This document shows positions 1 to 12,760 of a stretch of 64,000 nucleotides of DNA, in pieces. The notes under the pieces are model-generated. The model did not search any database and was not told the DNA's origin. It was given only the letters and a program-made list of their open reading frames with translations. Source of the DNA: Formicarius rufipectus. Its lineage: Eukaryota > Chordata > Aves > Passeriformes > Formicariidae. The DNA lies in assembly GCA_013399695.1 (NCBI GenBank), contig VXAU01001335.1:422883-486882 (forward strand). Reading direction: 5' to 3'. The translations under genes and the position numbers were made by a program. Each line of letters opens with the position of its first letter. The stretch's first letter is position 1.

Positions 1-3000
1 GCCCATGGAAAACATGCAGGTCACAAGGCTTCAAGTGTTTCAGCCCATTCTCAAGCCTGAGCATATCTTTGCAGCAATGATATCTTCTTGGAGGTTCAGC
101 TCAAAACACAGCACAGAAGGAGTAACCAGGTAGAGATTGAGCCCTTGGAAATCACATATGCTTTGCTGCTTCATATGAAAGCACCTGCATCTCACCAGTA
201 CTCCAGAGTCTGATCACAGTGGTGGCAATGAGGAGAGCTACCCATCAAGGAGGGAGTTAGGGCCCAGATCCTCCAGGTACTTCTCCATCCTCAGCTATCT
301 GGAGGTCACTGGCATCCCTAAGGCTGCTGCTGCTAGAACCCAAATGCTGCCCACCACAAGCATTTTCACAGACATGGGAAGGCCTGAACATACCTGAAGC
401 TCCTGACACCCCATGTGACTCCTGGCAAAAGGCTGTGTGGCTGCAGGTTTCCACGGGGATTGGCATTTAGGCGTTCTCTTCCCACAGGTGTGAGTGGGCT
501 GGGTGTAGAGATTTATTTGGAAGGCATTGGTGTGACCTGTGGCTGTGAAGGGCTAGAAGAAGCAGACATACTGAAGGCTTGCTGACACTGCCAAATCCGT
601 AGTTCATAACAGCAAATACTAATCTCGTCTTCCTCACTGCAAGGGCCTGAGTGTAAAGCGTTTGGAAAATACTGAATACAAGAAAAATCTCCACAGGTGC
701 CCTCTTCCCCTCCAGCCCTGCTGCTAAGTTGCTGGCAATCAGCATCATATGTACAGAACCTATCTCTAAATCCCCCAAATTAGATTAAAGGCTCAACAAC
801 ATCATAACACAGTTTTAATCACTGTGCTACCTACCATGAACAGAAATGTCAGGACAGAATGGTCAGATTCCCATGAACATCTGTCAGTAGAGCTCTTCCT
901 TTATTAAAGACAGTATCAGTGCAAGTTGATTAGATATTTGTTTGTTAAAGCTATCCTGAACATTTACATCCTTCTTGGATGCTCACACTCTGGCATCTTC
1001 TGTGTCTTCCAGAGGATGGCAGGGCCAATCCCTATTGTGAGGGATCGGGGTAAAACTTCTAGTCTCATTGTCATTAATAGGTAACAGCACCTTTATACAG
1101 TTCCCATGGGACTTTTTCTTTTCAGCTTGCAGCATTTACTTTCCATTTCTAAAGCATGGTCAGACTCAAGGATCTTAAAGGTCTTTTCCAGCCTGAATGA
1201 TTCTACGGCTGTAAAGCAGTTTTCTAGTACACACATATCCCATCACCTTGGAGTAGAGAACTGGCTGAAATTCCTGCTTTGCTTCCTGCTGGTGCCTCAG
1301 TCATGGAAGGAACAGGGCTGGCTCTGGGGCTGCAGACCCAGGGAGCTGGCAAAAGGGCCTGCTGTGCCATTACTGCTGCAGGTCAGAGAGCTTTAGCCCC
1401 CATTCCTCTTCTTAAAGGGCTACATTCCAATACCACTGTACAGCTGAGACATCTGGAGAGGTCCCTGCCTCTGACAATACCCACAGGAATACCTCTCCTC
1501 TGTTGTTAGCCTGCTACCCATCTGTATTTCAGAAGTGCTGGTGCCCTGAGAGTGGGGCCATTCCCCTGCCTGTCTCAAGGAAGTGGCTCAGCTGTCACCT
1601 GCTGCCACAGGCACAGGATCAGGACTCATAGCCTGACATGTGGGTGATGCTTCAGCTTTCTGGTAGCATCCTTTTTCAAGGAGTCCTCCTTCCCCTGTGA
1701 GGCTCATGAAAGAGTAAAGCAACACCCAATATGAATCTGGGACAGTTTAGTTAGAGGGACAATGGAGGCCAACTAGCTTCAGAGGAAAAATGCTCTTTTC
1801 AGAGAGAAAAGTCATAATGGTCTGTAACCCACCTTCTCAGGTTTTCAGCTGAAATGTTCTGGGAGGTCACATTTACCCCAGATTGGTTCCCTGTTGCTGG
1901 ATGTGTACACCAGATCTAAATGTGCTCTGCAGTCAGGCTAACACCTGGGGATTAAACATGTCAGTAGAACCCAGAACATCCTAGACTGGGGCAGGGGACA
2001 ACCATTGTTTATCCAGGTTGTTTCTACAACATCACCTGGACCTTTAAAATTGTGCAAACAAAAAAAATTGGCTAACATGAAAAGGTTGAGCCTTTCCAGA
2101 GCTGTCCAAACATATGTCTTAACTACCACATTTTAGCTGCTTAAACAGCTTTTCATAACGGTTTATTTTTCTGGGAAATGTGAAAGGGCTGTTTACGTGG
2201 TAGCTAAAGGAACACAGGGCAAAAGGCTGCTAGATCTAGGAGGAACAATATTTTTACAAGGAACCTGTGGGATATTTCTCTTATCTCCCTGCCCAAAGTC
2301 TCTAGGCCATGCTCTTCACCCATGGTGCTTGGAAGCTAGGCATCTCTGCATGGACAAAACATGATGTGTGAAAGAAATTTGTTCCCAGAGGCTTAACTCA
2401 GGCTGTCAAATAATGTTGCTTGGCAAAAACCGAGGACATGCTGTTATGAGCTTTTTAATGTTAGGATTAATGCTTCAGATACCAACTTCTCATTGGTTTG
2501 GAGTTAAAACCATAAAACCTGACTGGGCTCCTTGTCAAACCATAAATCAGTTTGTCATATCAGAAAGCCTGGCACAGAATTTGTGTTAGTATCCAGTCTC
2601 TGCAGCTTGACCCACACTTGCTGTCCAAATGAACTGCTCAGAGACAAGCTGGGAAGTGATACTATCTCCTAAGGACATTTGCTCAACCAGTGCTCTACAG
2701 AGAAGAGTGTGAAGAGAGAGATGAAAGGAATGAGGGGTTCTTCAGGGCCATGGAAGTAATAACTAAATCCAGGAAAGAAATCAAATCTCTCAGCAAGTAC
2801 TGTTGCTTCAACCAGGAGGAGGAACAACCAGCAACCTCAATTCAGCAGCACAGTATTTCTTCAGATAACTATGCAGCTGTGTGGAGACATTTGCCTGCGC
2901 ACAGAGGCTGCCTGATGCTATTTCTTCATTTTCCCTGCTTAAAGAGAGGTTTCCATTTTTCTCCCCTTAAAATAGTTCAACTTAATATGAAGGACTATGC

Positions 3001-6000
3001 CTCTGCTGCAACTTTCTTGGCAGAAGTAAATTGAAATGTAGAGATGGACCCATTACTGTCAAGGAGTGAGGTGGGTTGTAACACCACCTCTGCACTGAGT
3101 CTTGCTTGGACAGGTTTTCCTCCACAGCCAACAAGACACTGACTGTGGAAGATGCTGCAAGGGCCTTTTTTTTTACCCCAAACGTCTTGCTTTTTTATGT
3201 ACAGGTGTTCCCTTCAAACAGCATCGCACCTACATTGAGGTGAGAAGGGAGCCCTGAGCAGAAAGCTCACCCCTGAGCTACAGTCCTGCTGCCAACTTTG
3301 TGATCTCAGGCTAGTCCCTAAAGCTGCTCTCTTTTTTGTTGTGAGGTGGTAGCACTGGCACTACACCCCCCTGAGCAAGGAGGTGCAGGGCTAAAACAAG
3401 GCAGGACATGAGACACAAACTATCCTGCAAAAGGCTGCACACCTGAGGGAAACAGATAGACAGAAAAAAGGAAGTTGACGTCTGTTACATCCACTGAACA
3501 GTCAGCATTTCTGAGCGTGTTTCTGTCAATCCCAGAGCCCTGGCAAATAATCTGATTGAGAAATAAGAATTGGTTATATGTTAGCTAAAATATTGAGCCC
3601 TCAATTATCACCTTAGGAGTCTCTTGCAGGGTTACCTTGCTGGTAACTGTATTTTAAGGTCAGGCAATCCCAAAAACAGCAAAGTGATGGGCTGGAACTG
3701 CTCAGGAGTGCAATAACACTTTCCTTTGGGGTCCACATGCTGCTCTAGCGGTGATGCCTTAAAAGGCTGGTAGTACAGAGATGCTGCAATCCTTATCTCC
3801 TGCCAATGGCTGGTATTTTAGAGGTATTATATTTATAGCTCACTCGAAGCACAAATGCTCAACCGTCTACTTATGAAACATATAGTTTGGGCAATCCAGT
3901 AAAGTGTTGAGTCTGTCTCTGTCCTCTCTTGTTTGCAGACTTAGGAGCAAAGGCAGCACTGAGCTGCAGCAAGGTAAGACAGTGCCTTGTTTTGGTTTTC
4001 ACTTTCTTCTGGGCCCTTTTCTTCTTTTCACCCACCATTTGCAATGACTTCTCAGGGCTCTTTACAGACATCTTGAGGAGAGTGCTGCTTTCTCAGGGGA
4101 AGAGTGGATTTTAATGTGTTTATTCCAGGGCACAGAGCATGTCCCTTTGTATTTCCAGTGGGCTGTTAGGAACCAGGTGCTAACTAACAGCTGCTTTTCA
4201 CTGTGATGTTTTCATGTTCTCAAGGAACACAACCATGTCTAACTATAGACACTTCCCTGATTTGAATAGCAAACTGAATGACTTCAGGCAGAAAGCTTTT
4301 GATTAGTATTTTTGTTTCTCTCTTTGTTTTTTTGTTTTTTTTTCCCCTCTATCAGCATTTTCTTCTTTATGTTGAATATTTGAAAAATGAATAGATAGTA
4401 GAAAAAAAAGAGGACAGAAGGAGCATTTTACTTTTCCCCCCTCTTTCAGGCCATTTCCTAAGGGCCATGAAAGACAGAATGGAAAATTACAGGCGATGCT
4501 TGCTGATTTAATGTTTTAAACAATTACTTGTTAGGGATTACAACAGCTGTAGGAAAAAGGAAAAGGGAAAAGAAAGCGAAACACTGAATCATAACTGAGT
4601 GGTATAATTCCTGTGAAGTAGGAATTCATCAAAACTAGCTTGTAAAATAACATTAGCAATAACTGCCAAATGCGAATTATCAGGCTATTGTTACATTAAA
4701 TTACTTTTAACCTCATCTTATGAGAACATTAATTTTCAAATGAAGGCAATGAAAGAAGTCCTCTTAGGGAAAATAAGATTGTTTGTGCATGTGTGTACAT
4801 TTTTTTGGATGCATTTACACATATATTTTTATTATAAACCTTCTTATAACCAAAGGCTTTTAAATCCAAGGATCACAAATTATGACACAAAAGCAAGAAA
4901 TGTTAATTCACTTCTAGCCCAAAATCTAAATCTATCACGCTTTGCACCAGAGTTTGTTGACTAGTCCAGTATTTGGGAAATTAAATGAAAGAAAGCTTTT
5001 TTCAAAATGCTGAGCCCTCCACAGGCTTGGACAGGATCTTGGGCCCCTGGTACCCAAGTACCTGGGGAGAATGACCTGACCCAAAGCCAATGTTTGTAGA
5101 AAAGGACATCCCACTTCAAATGCATGTTTGGGATTGGGCTTAGACCCTAAGTGACGATTTCAAAGGCTGAAGGATAGATTGTTAGTTGGTCTAAAGTTTC
5201 TGGAGATCCATTGACTTAAGATGAGTGGTAGGTGTTTACATCAGGTGCTATTTGATCAGTGGATGTGGAGAAGTGGGATGTGGTCCCAGGGCTGCCTCTG
5301 CAGTGGCAGATGCAGCCCGAAGCTGTGCCCAGGCCATTACACACTCATGGCCTCTGAAATCAAGTGGCCACATCTGAAACTTGTAGTAGGGATAGAATTT
5401 GCTCTTAATCCATGCCCAGGTGGGAGAGCCCCTTACGGTGTCTGAACAACTGACCAGCATGGCTGACTGAATCTCAGTGCTTGGGAGCATCCTGGTGTCC
5501 TGTTTGATTTATGAATACAGATATGCCTCTGAGAGTGTCTCCAGGTATTCAGCCTTATCTACAGTGGGAGCCATGGGCGTGATGGATGTCCTCAGTTAAC
5601 ATGTCTAGCTGAGCTCTCCAGGCTTATGCTGGTGGGGGCTGTGACAGTCAGTGTAGAGACGACATGCTTAAGAATGTGTTTGTTCCACCTTTCATGTCAA
5701 GAATAGCACATAACTTAAGTGGAAGAAAAAGGGAATGTAAAATACCAAACTGTCTGCACCTGCATCCATCCTATCTTGAGGTTTACTGTCCACTCATCGA
5801 TGCCTCAGAAGGCTTAACATCTTCTGGCACTGCAGCCAGCATCTAAACATGTGTCCCTGTTCTCCAGCAGTAACAGTCCTGCTGCTAGACTGTGATCTGC
5901 TCAGATCTGCACAGAACTCCAATCCTCTGCTACCCAGCACTGGTGAGATGAATTTTATAAGTTATCTGGAGCCCAAAGGTAGCACATTCCACCAGAGTGT

Positions 6001-9000
6001 GCAGTGTTTTAGAGGGACCCCAGTGGGAGGTGGCAGCTGCCTTCACTAGTCCTTTGCTCCATTTGGTCTTTTTTTTTCCAAGATCTTGCTATTAAGCTAA
6101 ACAGATGTGCCTCCACAGTAAATTGTGCAATAAAGAAATTGTGTACAAAACTATTATTTTTTAGTAAAGTAGTCTCAATTCTCCCATGCTACAAATTTTC
6201 TCATTTCATGAAATCTTTTGTCTGTCATCCAAGTCTCAAGCTAAAACAATAAAAATAAGAAAATTGTACTGGTTGGGCACTAAGTGTTAAAGTATTGCCA
6301 CTGTTGTGTTGACAGCATTCCCTTTTAAAAACAAGAAGCAGAAGCAGCATTCCAATCATGCACAACAAAATATTAGGTTTTTTTTAAAAAATGTGTTGGC
6401 TAGGTCTCTAGCTTGAATAAAATGCAGAAACCTAAATACTATTGCAGTGAGTTTTCACTGGATTTGAATTTGAATTTAAAAGTGAAATTAAACGAAACAA
6501 CCCAAAGCCTGTTTCTGAAGTGAACTCATTTTAAAAGCAGTCATTCCAACAATAATACTTTGTTCTTACCTAGCATTTGAAAATATGATTAATGGATGAA
6601 TAACTTTATTTTTTCCCTTCCAAAGAGCAAGCCATCAGAACAAGGCAGACCTTTGAGTGCAGCTGGCAAGAGGCTGGGAGAGGGCAGACTCATTCAAACA
6701 CTCCTTTAATACCGAAAATGTAAGACCCTATTTTACAAGGAAGAAAACTAGAGAAGGACATGAATGTGAATACTGACGTGGGGTGAAATCCTGGCCCCAT
6801 AGATATCAATGGGAGTTTTCTCAGAAACATCCACTGATTTTAACAAAACTCAGTTCTCTCTTTTCCTTTTCTCTTAATAGTGCAAAACTTGTGTACCTTT
6901 GCACCACCAAAGTGTGTTTTCATATTTTTTTTTACCATTTTTCCTTTTTTGTAGCTGTTTATTGTCTAACCAAACCACAGACACTCTGACAGTTGTTTTT
7001 CAGTGAGATGAATTATTACTGGCTTCAATATTTTATCTTTGGCTTTATGTCACAGTGAGTACAGTTTAATGCTGATAAATCTCAGGCTGTTTCAACAATG
7101 TTCATCATCTAACACTGATTAGCTTTGAGAATCACAGGTCATATTACAGAGTCCTAGCTTTTCTGAAAGCAGCTGGAGCAATTTTGTCTGGTTTTCCTCA
7201 GCTCCCTCTGATAAACATGGAAGGAACACTATTACAGACATTTCAAAGAGATCCATCAACTTCATAAAACTCAAAATGTTTCTCCTGCAGGTTGATTTAC
7301 TGGCTACTGTTAAGGCACACCACCAAGAACTAGTGAAACTGAAAGCTAGAGGAAAAAATATTTTGCCTCAATTTCACTTCATATTTTCAGGAGTATTTTT
7401 TTATTAAGCCAGTTTTACAGGTTCTCTTCTGTAGTATTATTTTCCTGCTGTGTCTGTGGAACTTCCATGTGACAACAATTTTGAGAAAAACTCTTCTTTA
7501 AAAAAGGAAATAAGTATGCTCACTTTGTCATGAGAATAGAATGAGCACTTATGTGGGAACAGAAGTTGTTTCGCACACATCATAAACAAAGCTAGTGAGC
7601 TTTCAGATCAGTATATTCCCTGTAAAACTTAATGGGCTTTTACCAAAGTCTCCCTAAAAATTTGCATGTTTTGTGTAGGAGGTAAATAGACAGCATTTGC
7701 TAGTGCTCCTTTTTGGTAGTCTGTGGCTAGGGAAGCAAAACCCAGTATGTCTAGAGATTGCCATCTGAAACCACAAATACCTGCAACCCACAGGTTCCAC
7801 CACATAAAAGCCCTTTATTCTGTTACATAACCTGTATTTTATGTGGGTTAAGTAATCTAACATATAACCTAATAATCTATATAACCGAATTTTCCAAGCA
7901 TGATTTCCATTGCAGTACATCCCACAGCCTCTAGTATAGGGTGCAGAAGAAAGCAGGACACTGAAGGGGTTAGAACACTAATTATAATACAGAGGGACAC
8001 AACATGGTACTTCTGGTACTGAGAAACAAAAGAGAGGAAGTTCTCAAGTCTGTTTGTTGTAGTTCTTAACTTCACTGCATAAGCCCCAGCTCAGGAATTC
8101 ATGTGACCACAGATTAAACACAATGTATGTTTTACAGCCTGCATTTTACTTGGTTTTATACTCCTTCTCTCAACATCCTTTTAGGACAGAAAAAATAGCA
8201 TTTTTCCCTAATTCAGAAAGGAGAAGGGCCAGATCTGATGGCAGACACAAGTGCTGAAGTGTGTTGAGGATTGGCAAGTAGAGACCAAACTCAGGACTGC
8301 AGTGACACAGGACTCCAAGGAATAAGTCTTGGAGAGTCTCCCCTTTTTTCCTTTCATCTGCCTTAAAAGCCTTCTAACTAGCAAAGGTGTTGCATCCAGT
8401 TCTGCTCATTTAAACAGCAGGGACTATGGTGGCTGAATTGGGGTACGTGAATTCTGTCTGGACATACATACCATGACTTAGCTGTCCAAGGTTGGGTGTT
8501 TGTCTGGATTAGATAACTGGATTCTCTGTAAATTCAATGGAGAAAGAAAAGCAGCCTTATGGGGCTGCCCTATGGTGCAGTTCATGTCATCCTTAACAGG
8601 TGTCTAACAAATCACTCCTCACAAGCACCTCTGTTTCTCCATTCACTGTACTGGGATCATGGGTGGCTTGTTTGGGTAGGTTAGTATTTGATCAGTTTAA
8701 ATGAGGTGAGATGGCTGCCAGGTTATTTGCAAAGTTTACACAAAGCATTTTGTTGATCAAGGAACAGATTTATTGACCATGAAACTCTCCTCATCTTTCC
8801 AGTTTTATAAACCAGGATGCTTAACTACGTATAGTCTCTATAATAAGAACTGGGTCATGCTTACTTCTTGTCTTCTCCTAGGTAATGTTTTCTTCTTATA
8901 TTGATAATTCTGTTTACTGATGTGTTCTAGGATATTCTCCGGAGATTCATGAGGTGAGTCAAGGCTATCTTGGTACTGTAAGAATTCTTGATAGTCTGCT

Positions 9001-9600
9001 ACCAGGTGCAATTTGGGACTCAGAATACAGACAAAGAACACCAGATGAACAGGAAGTATTTCCGATGGAAACAACCCATGTAGGAAGTGGAAGTATTTTG
9101 TGAGGAATTTTTCTTCAGTTGGTGGGGCTATAACAGAGAGTAATATTGTGCAGAAATGACTTTGCCATCTCAAAATGAGAGGGTGTGAAAGAGTCTGTTC
9201 ACTGTGGACCACCTTCTGTAGTGTTTTGGCCAACACAAACTACAGGTATAGATGCAGTCAGGGAAGGCAAAGGGGCCAGAGGAATGGGTGACGGGGTCAC
9301 CCTGAGAAAATCTCCCTGCCATTGGCACAAGGAGTTTGCAGTATGCAAGGGCAGTTTGTTCATCCATACTTTCCTTAGCAGCTCTCACTTTGTTTCCAGA
9401 GGCAAAATGAAAACATGAGTGGTGTGGCCAAGTCACCCTTTCCTACCACCATGAGCAGGAGCACCCAGATTGCATGCTGGGTATCATCTGGGGCCATGCA
9501 TGGTCTTCCTTTTATCCTAACCTTTCTTTCGCTTGTTATTATTGCTTCTTACTGGAGTCTTCCACTCCTCTCAGTTGACTGCTTTTGGAGACAGTTTCCT
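1..9600. other. Gene-free upstream DNA (5' of FHL2)
   Basis: I see no coding exon in this AT-rich stretch. The open frames are short, lack any recognisable domain and do not splice to each other in a way I could support. It contains one CR1 3' tail (about 1167-1212) and short poly-T tracts such as 4326-4342. It may belong to the long 5' non-coding part of FHL2 or to intergenic DNA; the sequence alone does not decide. Confidence 0.5.
1167..1212 (+). mobile_element. CR1 LINE, 3' terminal scrap
   Basis: The words GATCTTAAAGGTCTTTTCCA and GATTCTAC match the end of the CR1 3' UTR, where avian copies read close to GATCTTTAAGGTCC, TTCCAACC and ATGATTCTATG. Only the last 45 or so bases remain. Old, 5'-truncated copy in + orientation. 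Confidence 0.65.
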
Positions 9601-9609
9601 TATTTGGTG

Positions 9610-10516
9610 AATGAGAGAAGCTGAGTTGTGGACACCTGAAGGGCATGAGGACATCCAGCTCATCATGCCTGGAATGGGCTGGGGCTCAGTTACGATCTTC
9701 ATTAACAACACAGACAGGAACAAGTGCACCCTCAGCAAGTTTGCAGATGACACCGAGCTGAGTGGTGCAGTTGACACACCTGAAGGACAGTATGCCATCT
9801 AGGGGACTTGGACAAACTCAAGAAGAGGGCCCATGGGAATTTAATGAGTTTTAACGAGACCAAGTACGAGGTGCTGCACCTGGATGCGTCTACCAGTATG
9901 AATATGAGCTGGGGATGAACAGATCCAGAGCAGCTGTGCTGAGAAGGACTTTGGGGCACTGGTGGATAAGATGCTGGACATGACCCAGCAATCTGAGCGT
10001 GCAGCCCAGATAGTCAATTTTGTCATGGACTGAATCAAAAGCAGTGTGACCAGCAGGTTGAGGGAGTTGATTTTGCACTTCTGCTCTGGTGAGACCCCAC
10101 CAGGAGTGCTGCATCCAGCTCTGGGGCCCCAGCCCAAGAAAGACATGGACCTGTTGGAGCAAGTCCAGAGGAGGCCATCAAGAAAACTAGAGGGATGGAG
10201 TATCTCTTGTAGAGGGAGGGCTAACAAAATTGTGGTTATTCAGCCTCAAGAAGAGAAGGCTTTGGGATGACCCAATTGTGGCCTTCCAGTACATGAAGGG
10301 AGCCTACAAGAAACACAGAGAGAGACTTTTTCAAAAGGCGTGTAGTAACAGGACAATGGGGAATGGCTTCAAACTGAAAGATTAGGTTTAGATTAGACAT
10401 TAGGAAGAAATTCTTTACTGTGGGAGTGGTGCGGCACAGGAATAGGTTGCCCAGAGAAGTTGTGGATATCATCACTGACAGTATTCAAGATGACCTTGGT
10501 TGGGGCTCTGAGCAAC
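9610..10516 (+). mobile_element. CR1 LINE fragment (ORF2 C-terminus plus 3' region)
   Basis: Broken frames read pieces typical of the CR1 reverse-transcriptase C-terminus: KFADDTELSGAVDTPEG near 9740-9790, KKDMDLLEQVQRRPS near 10135-10185, and RNRLPREVVD near 10438-10467. Several stops and frame changes separate them, so the copy is dead. It is truncated at the 5' side and stops near GCTCTGAGCAAC without the usual 3' tail. Family identification comes from these protein words; the subfamily is not assigned. Confidence 0.9.
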
Positions 10517-11640
10517 TTTCCTTCCAGGTCTTCCTCTACCCTCTCCTGCGAGTGAAGTTCCTGCTGCCTACTAGTGCTGTGCCTGCTGCCAGATCAGCCA
10601 GCCTCTTTGCCATGCTTTTTTCTAGACATCCAAATCTTAGAAACTCTTCCTTGCAAATGAAGACTCTGGATTCCTGAAAAATCTTCTGGATATAAGGAAG
10701 AGTCAACACCATTGCGTGCAGGCCCTTTAGGGATCAGGCAGCCAGATATGCAGTGCTCAGTCATTTTAAGCATTTGCATTGTATCAACCCAGCAAGGACT
10801 CTCTAGACTTTATGCTTAGACATTAGGGACATACAAAAGGACTAGAGCTGCTCCATAATATGAGTTCTCACTCCTTTATAATGATTCAGAAAAATTACTT
10901 ATCTTCCATCATGAGACACATTATCTACAAGACAAACCATTGTTACAAGTCTTTATTTTATTTTACTCAAAACATTTGAGTCTCATTCACATTAAGACCT
11001 CAACTCCACTAGACAGCCATGTGAATATAAACTTGGCAGGGACAAATAAAATCCCTAAGTCTATCACACTGGCAATGGATGGTATATTTTTTCAGCTCTA
11101 TGTGAAGTGTTAGACATAACATTCACATCAGCAACTAAATGATTAATCCTATTACTTAAAGGGCATGAGCATTTATAGGATTCAAAGTAAGCACAGGCCA
11201 AAGAGGATGAACAGCAAGGACTCTACTTCAAAGTTCACAATCTAAGCTCATATGTTCAATCATAATATATGTCTGAGCCTATGTCTCAAACCCTCTCAGT
11301 TTATCTGTAGTATATACAAACAGTAGTTGAGAAGAAAAATAATTGTTGCCATACAAAAGGTTCTTTCTGCAATACAGGATGTCCCCAATTGTATTCAGAT
11401 TGGAGAGAGTGACTACTTCCACTTACCTCAAAATATTGTGAGACTGAAGTAATCTGGGAAGTGATTTGCAAATCTATGTTTTTAAATACCAGGCAAGTTG
11501 AAGGGCTTGAGGAATGATAGGGCTAACAGATAACCAGTTCTTGGGGAAGACATGGCTGTAACAGAAAAGGCTAAATGATTTTTTTTTCCCCTCCTGTGTT
11601 CATTGTGAGGAACTTGGAATGCTTTCTGCAGCAGAATGCT
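10517..11640. other. Gene-free DNA between two LINE relics
   Basis: AT-rich unique-looking sequence. I see no exon, tRNA or simple repeat of note here. Confidence 0.45.
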
Positions 11641-12760
11641 TCCTTATGGGGAGCATCAGAGGATCTATTTCGAGCTGAAGTATCTATAGAAGAGGTATGG
11701 AACAAATTTTTAAAAATGAACAGGAAGAAAATGTTAGAACCAGATAGTGTTCACTCAACAGATCTGAAGGGACTGAAGGATTAATTAGCTGAAATAATAA
11801 TTGTGCATGCTTCTTATTTAAAACAGACTTAGGACTGAGCACCTGAATGTATCCACTACATCGTCAGTCTTTTTAAATTGTTCCAAGAAAACCAGGAGAA
11901 GTAGAGCCTGGTAAGACTGACAAATTTAATAGAACTCACACTGGGAGAAATCATGCTCTAGAAATCCATTAGGTTTGTATAAGATAATAAGTGACATGCA
12001 GATACAGCACATCTTTGGTTGACAGCATCTGCTTATTTGTCCTTTTCCATGTGTCACCACACACCCTTAAAAATATTCAGTAACAGGGTAAGAGGGAAGA
12101 TATTTGGAGGTGTTGCATAAAATCAATTGAAAGATAAACAGGTTTTACAGTAAAAAGATTAATAGGAGATAGTGGAAATTCTGAGACTGAGAAAAAATAA
12201 GGATCTCAGGCATCAGGATGAGTGGGCACTGGAACAACATCTTAAACTGAATGTAGATAAGCTTAAAGCAGTGAACATGGGGGGAAATGTAACTTTAGCT
12301 ATAAAGTAATGGTTCTGAGATATCTACCTAGGTATTAAATTTAGAGGTTATAAAGATTTAAAACAGAAACAAAACCCCAGACTGGTCAAAAGCATCCAGA
12401 AAGCAAACTGAATGTTAAAGTTTTGGCCACACCATCTGAAAAAATAAATTGTCATATTAGAAAAAGTTTAAGGAGGAATGATGAAACGCAGGGAGTATAT
12501 TTCATACAGACTTAATACGTAGGCTGGGACTCCCCAGCCTAGAAGAGAGATGGATGAGGGGAGCTATGATAAAGATTGACAAAGAGATAAACAGCCTGTA
12601 GCATATGAATGAAGATCAGTGGCTCATTATCTCTCCAAAGGTAAAACCTAGGAGGCTTCAGATGAAACTAGTAGGTAATATGTTTGAAATTAACTCAAGG
12701 ATGATTCTTCAACAACAAAGAATAGGGCTACAAGTAGCAGGAAACTGAATTTCATTTCAG
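11640..12760 (+). mobile_element. Ancient CR1/L3-like LINE relic
   Basis: The nucleotide string is strongly decayed but keeps the order of landmarks found in old amniote CR1/L3-type ORF2 copies. These are a block like 'gaaccagatagtgttcactca' near 11738, 'gagtgggcactggaacaa' with 'aatgtagataag' near 12220-12260, 'agaaagcaaactgaatgtta' near 12397, and 'ctgggactccccagcctagaagagagatggatgagg' in pieces near 12524-12558. The frame is destroyed. It is clearly more diverged than the other CR1 copies in the window, so probably much older. Boundaries are approximate. Confidence 0.65.

Noticed and set aside
2690..3034. 114-codon + strand frame rich in Glu/Arg at its start
   Set aside because: No recognisable domain and no nearby splice context.
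8838..9236. 132-codon - strand frame resembling part of a retroelement protein
   Set aside because: I could not match any conserved reverse transcriptase, gag or integrase motif, so no call was made.
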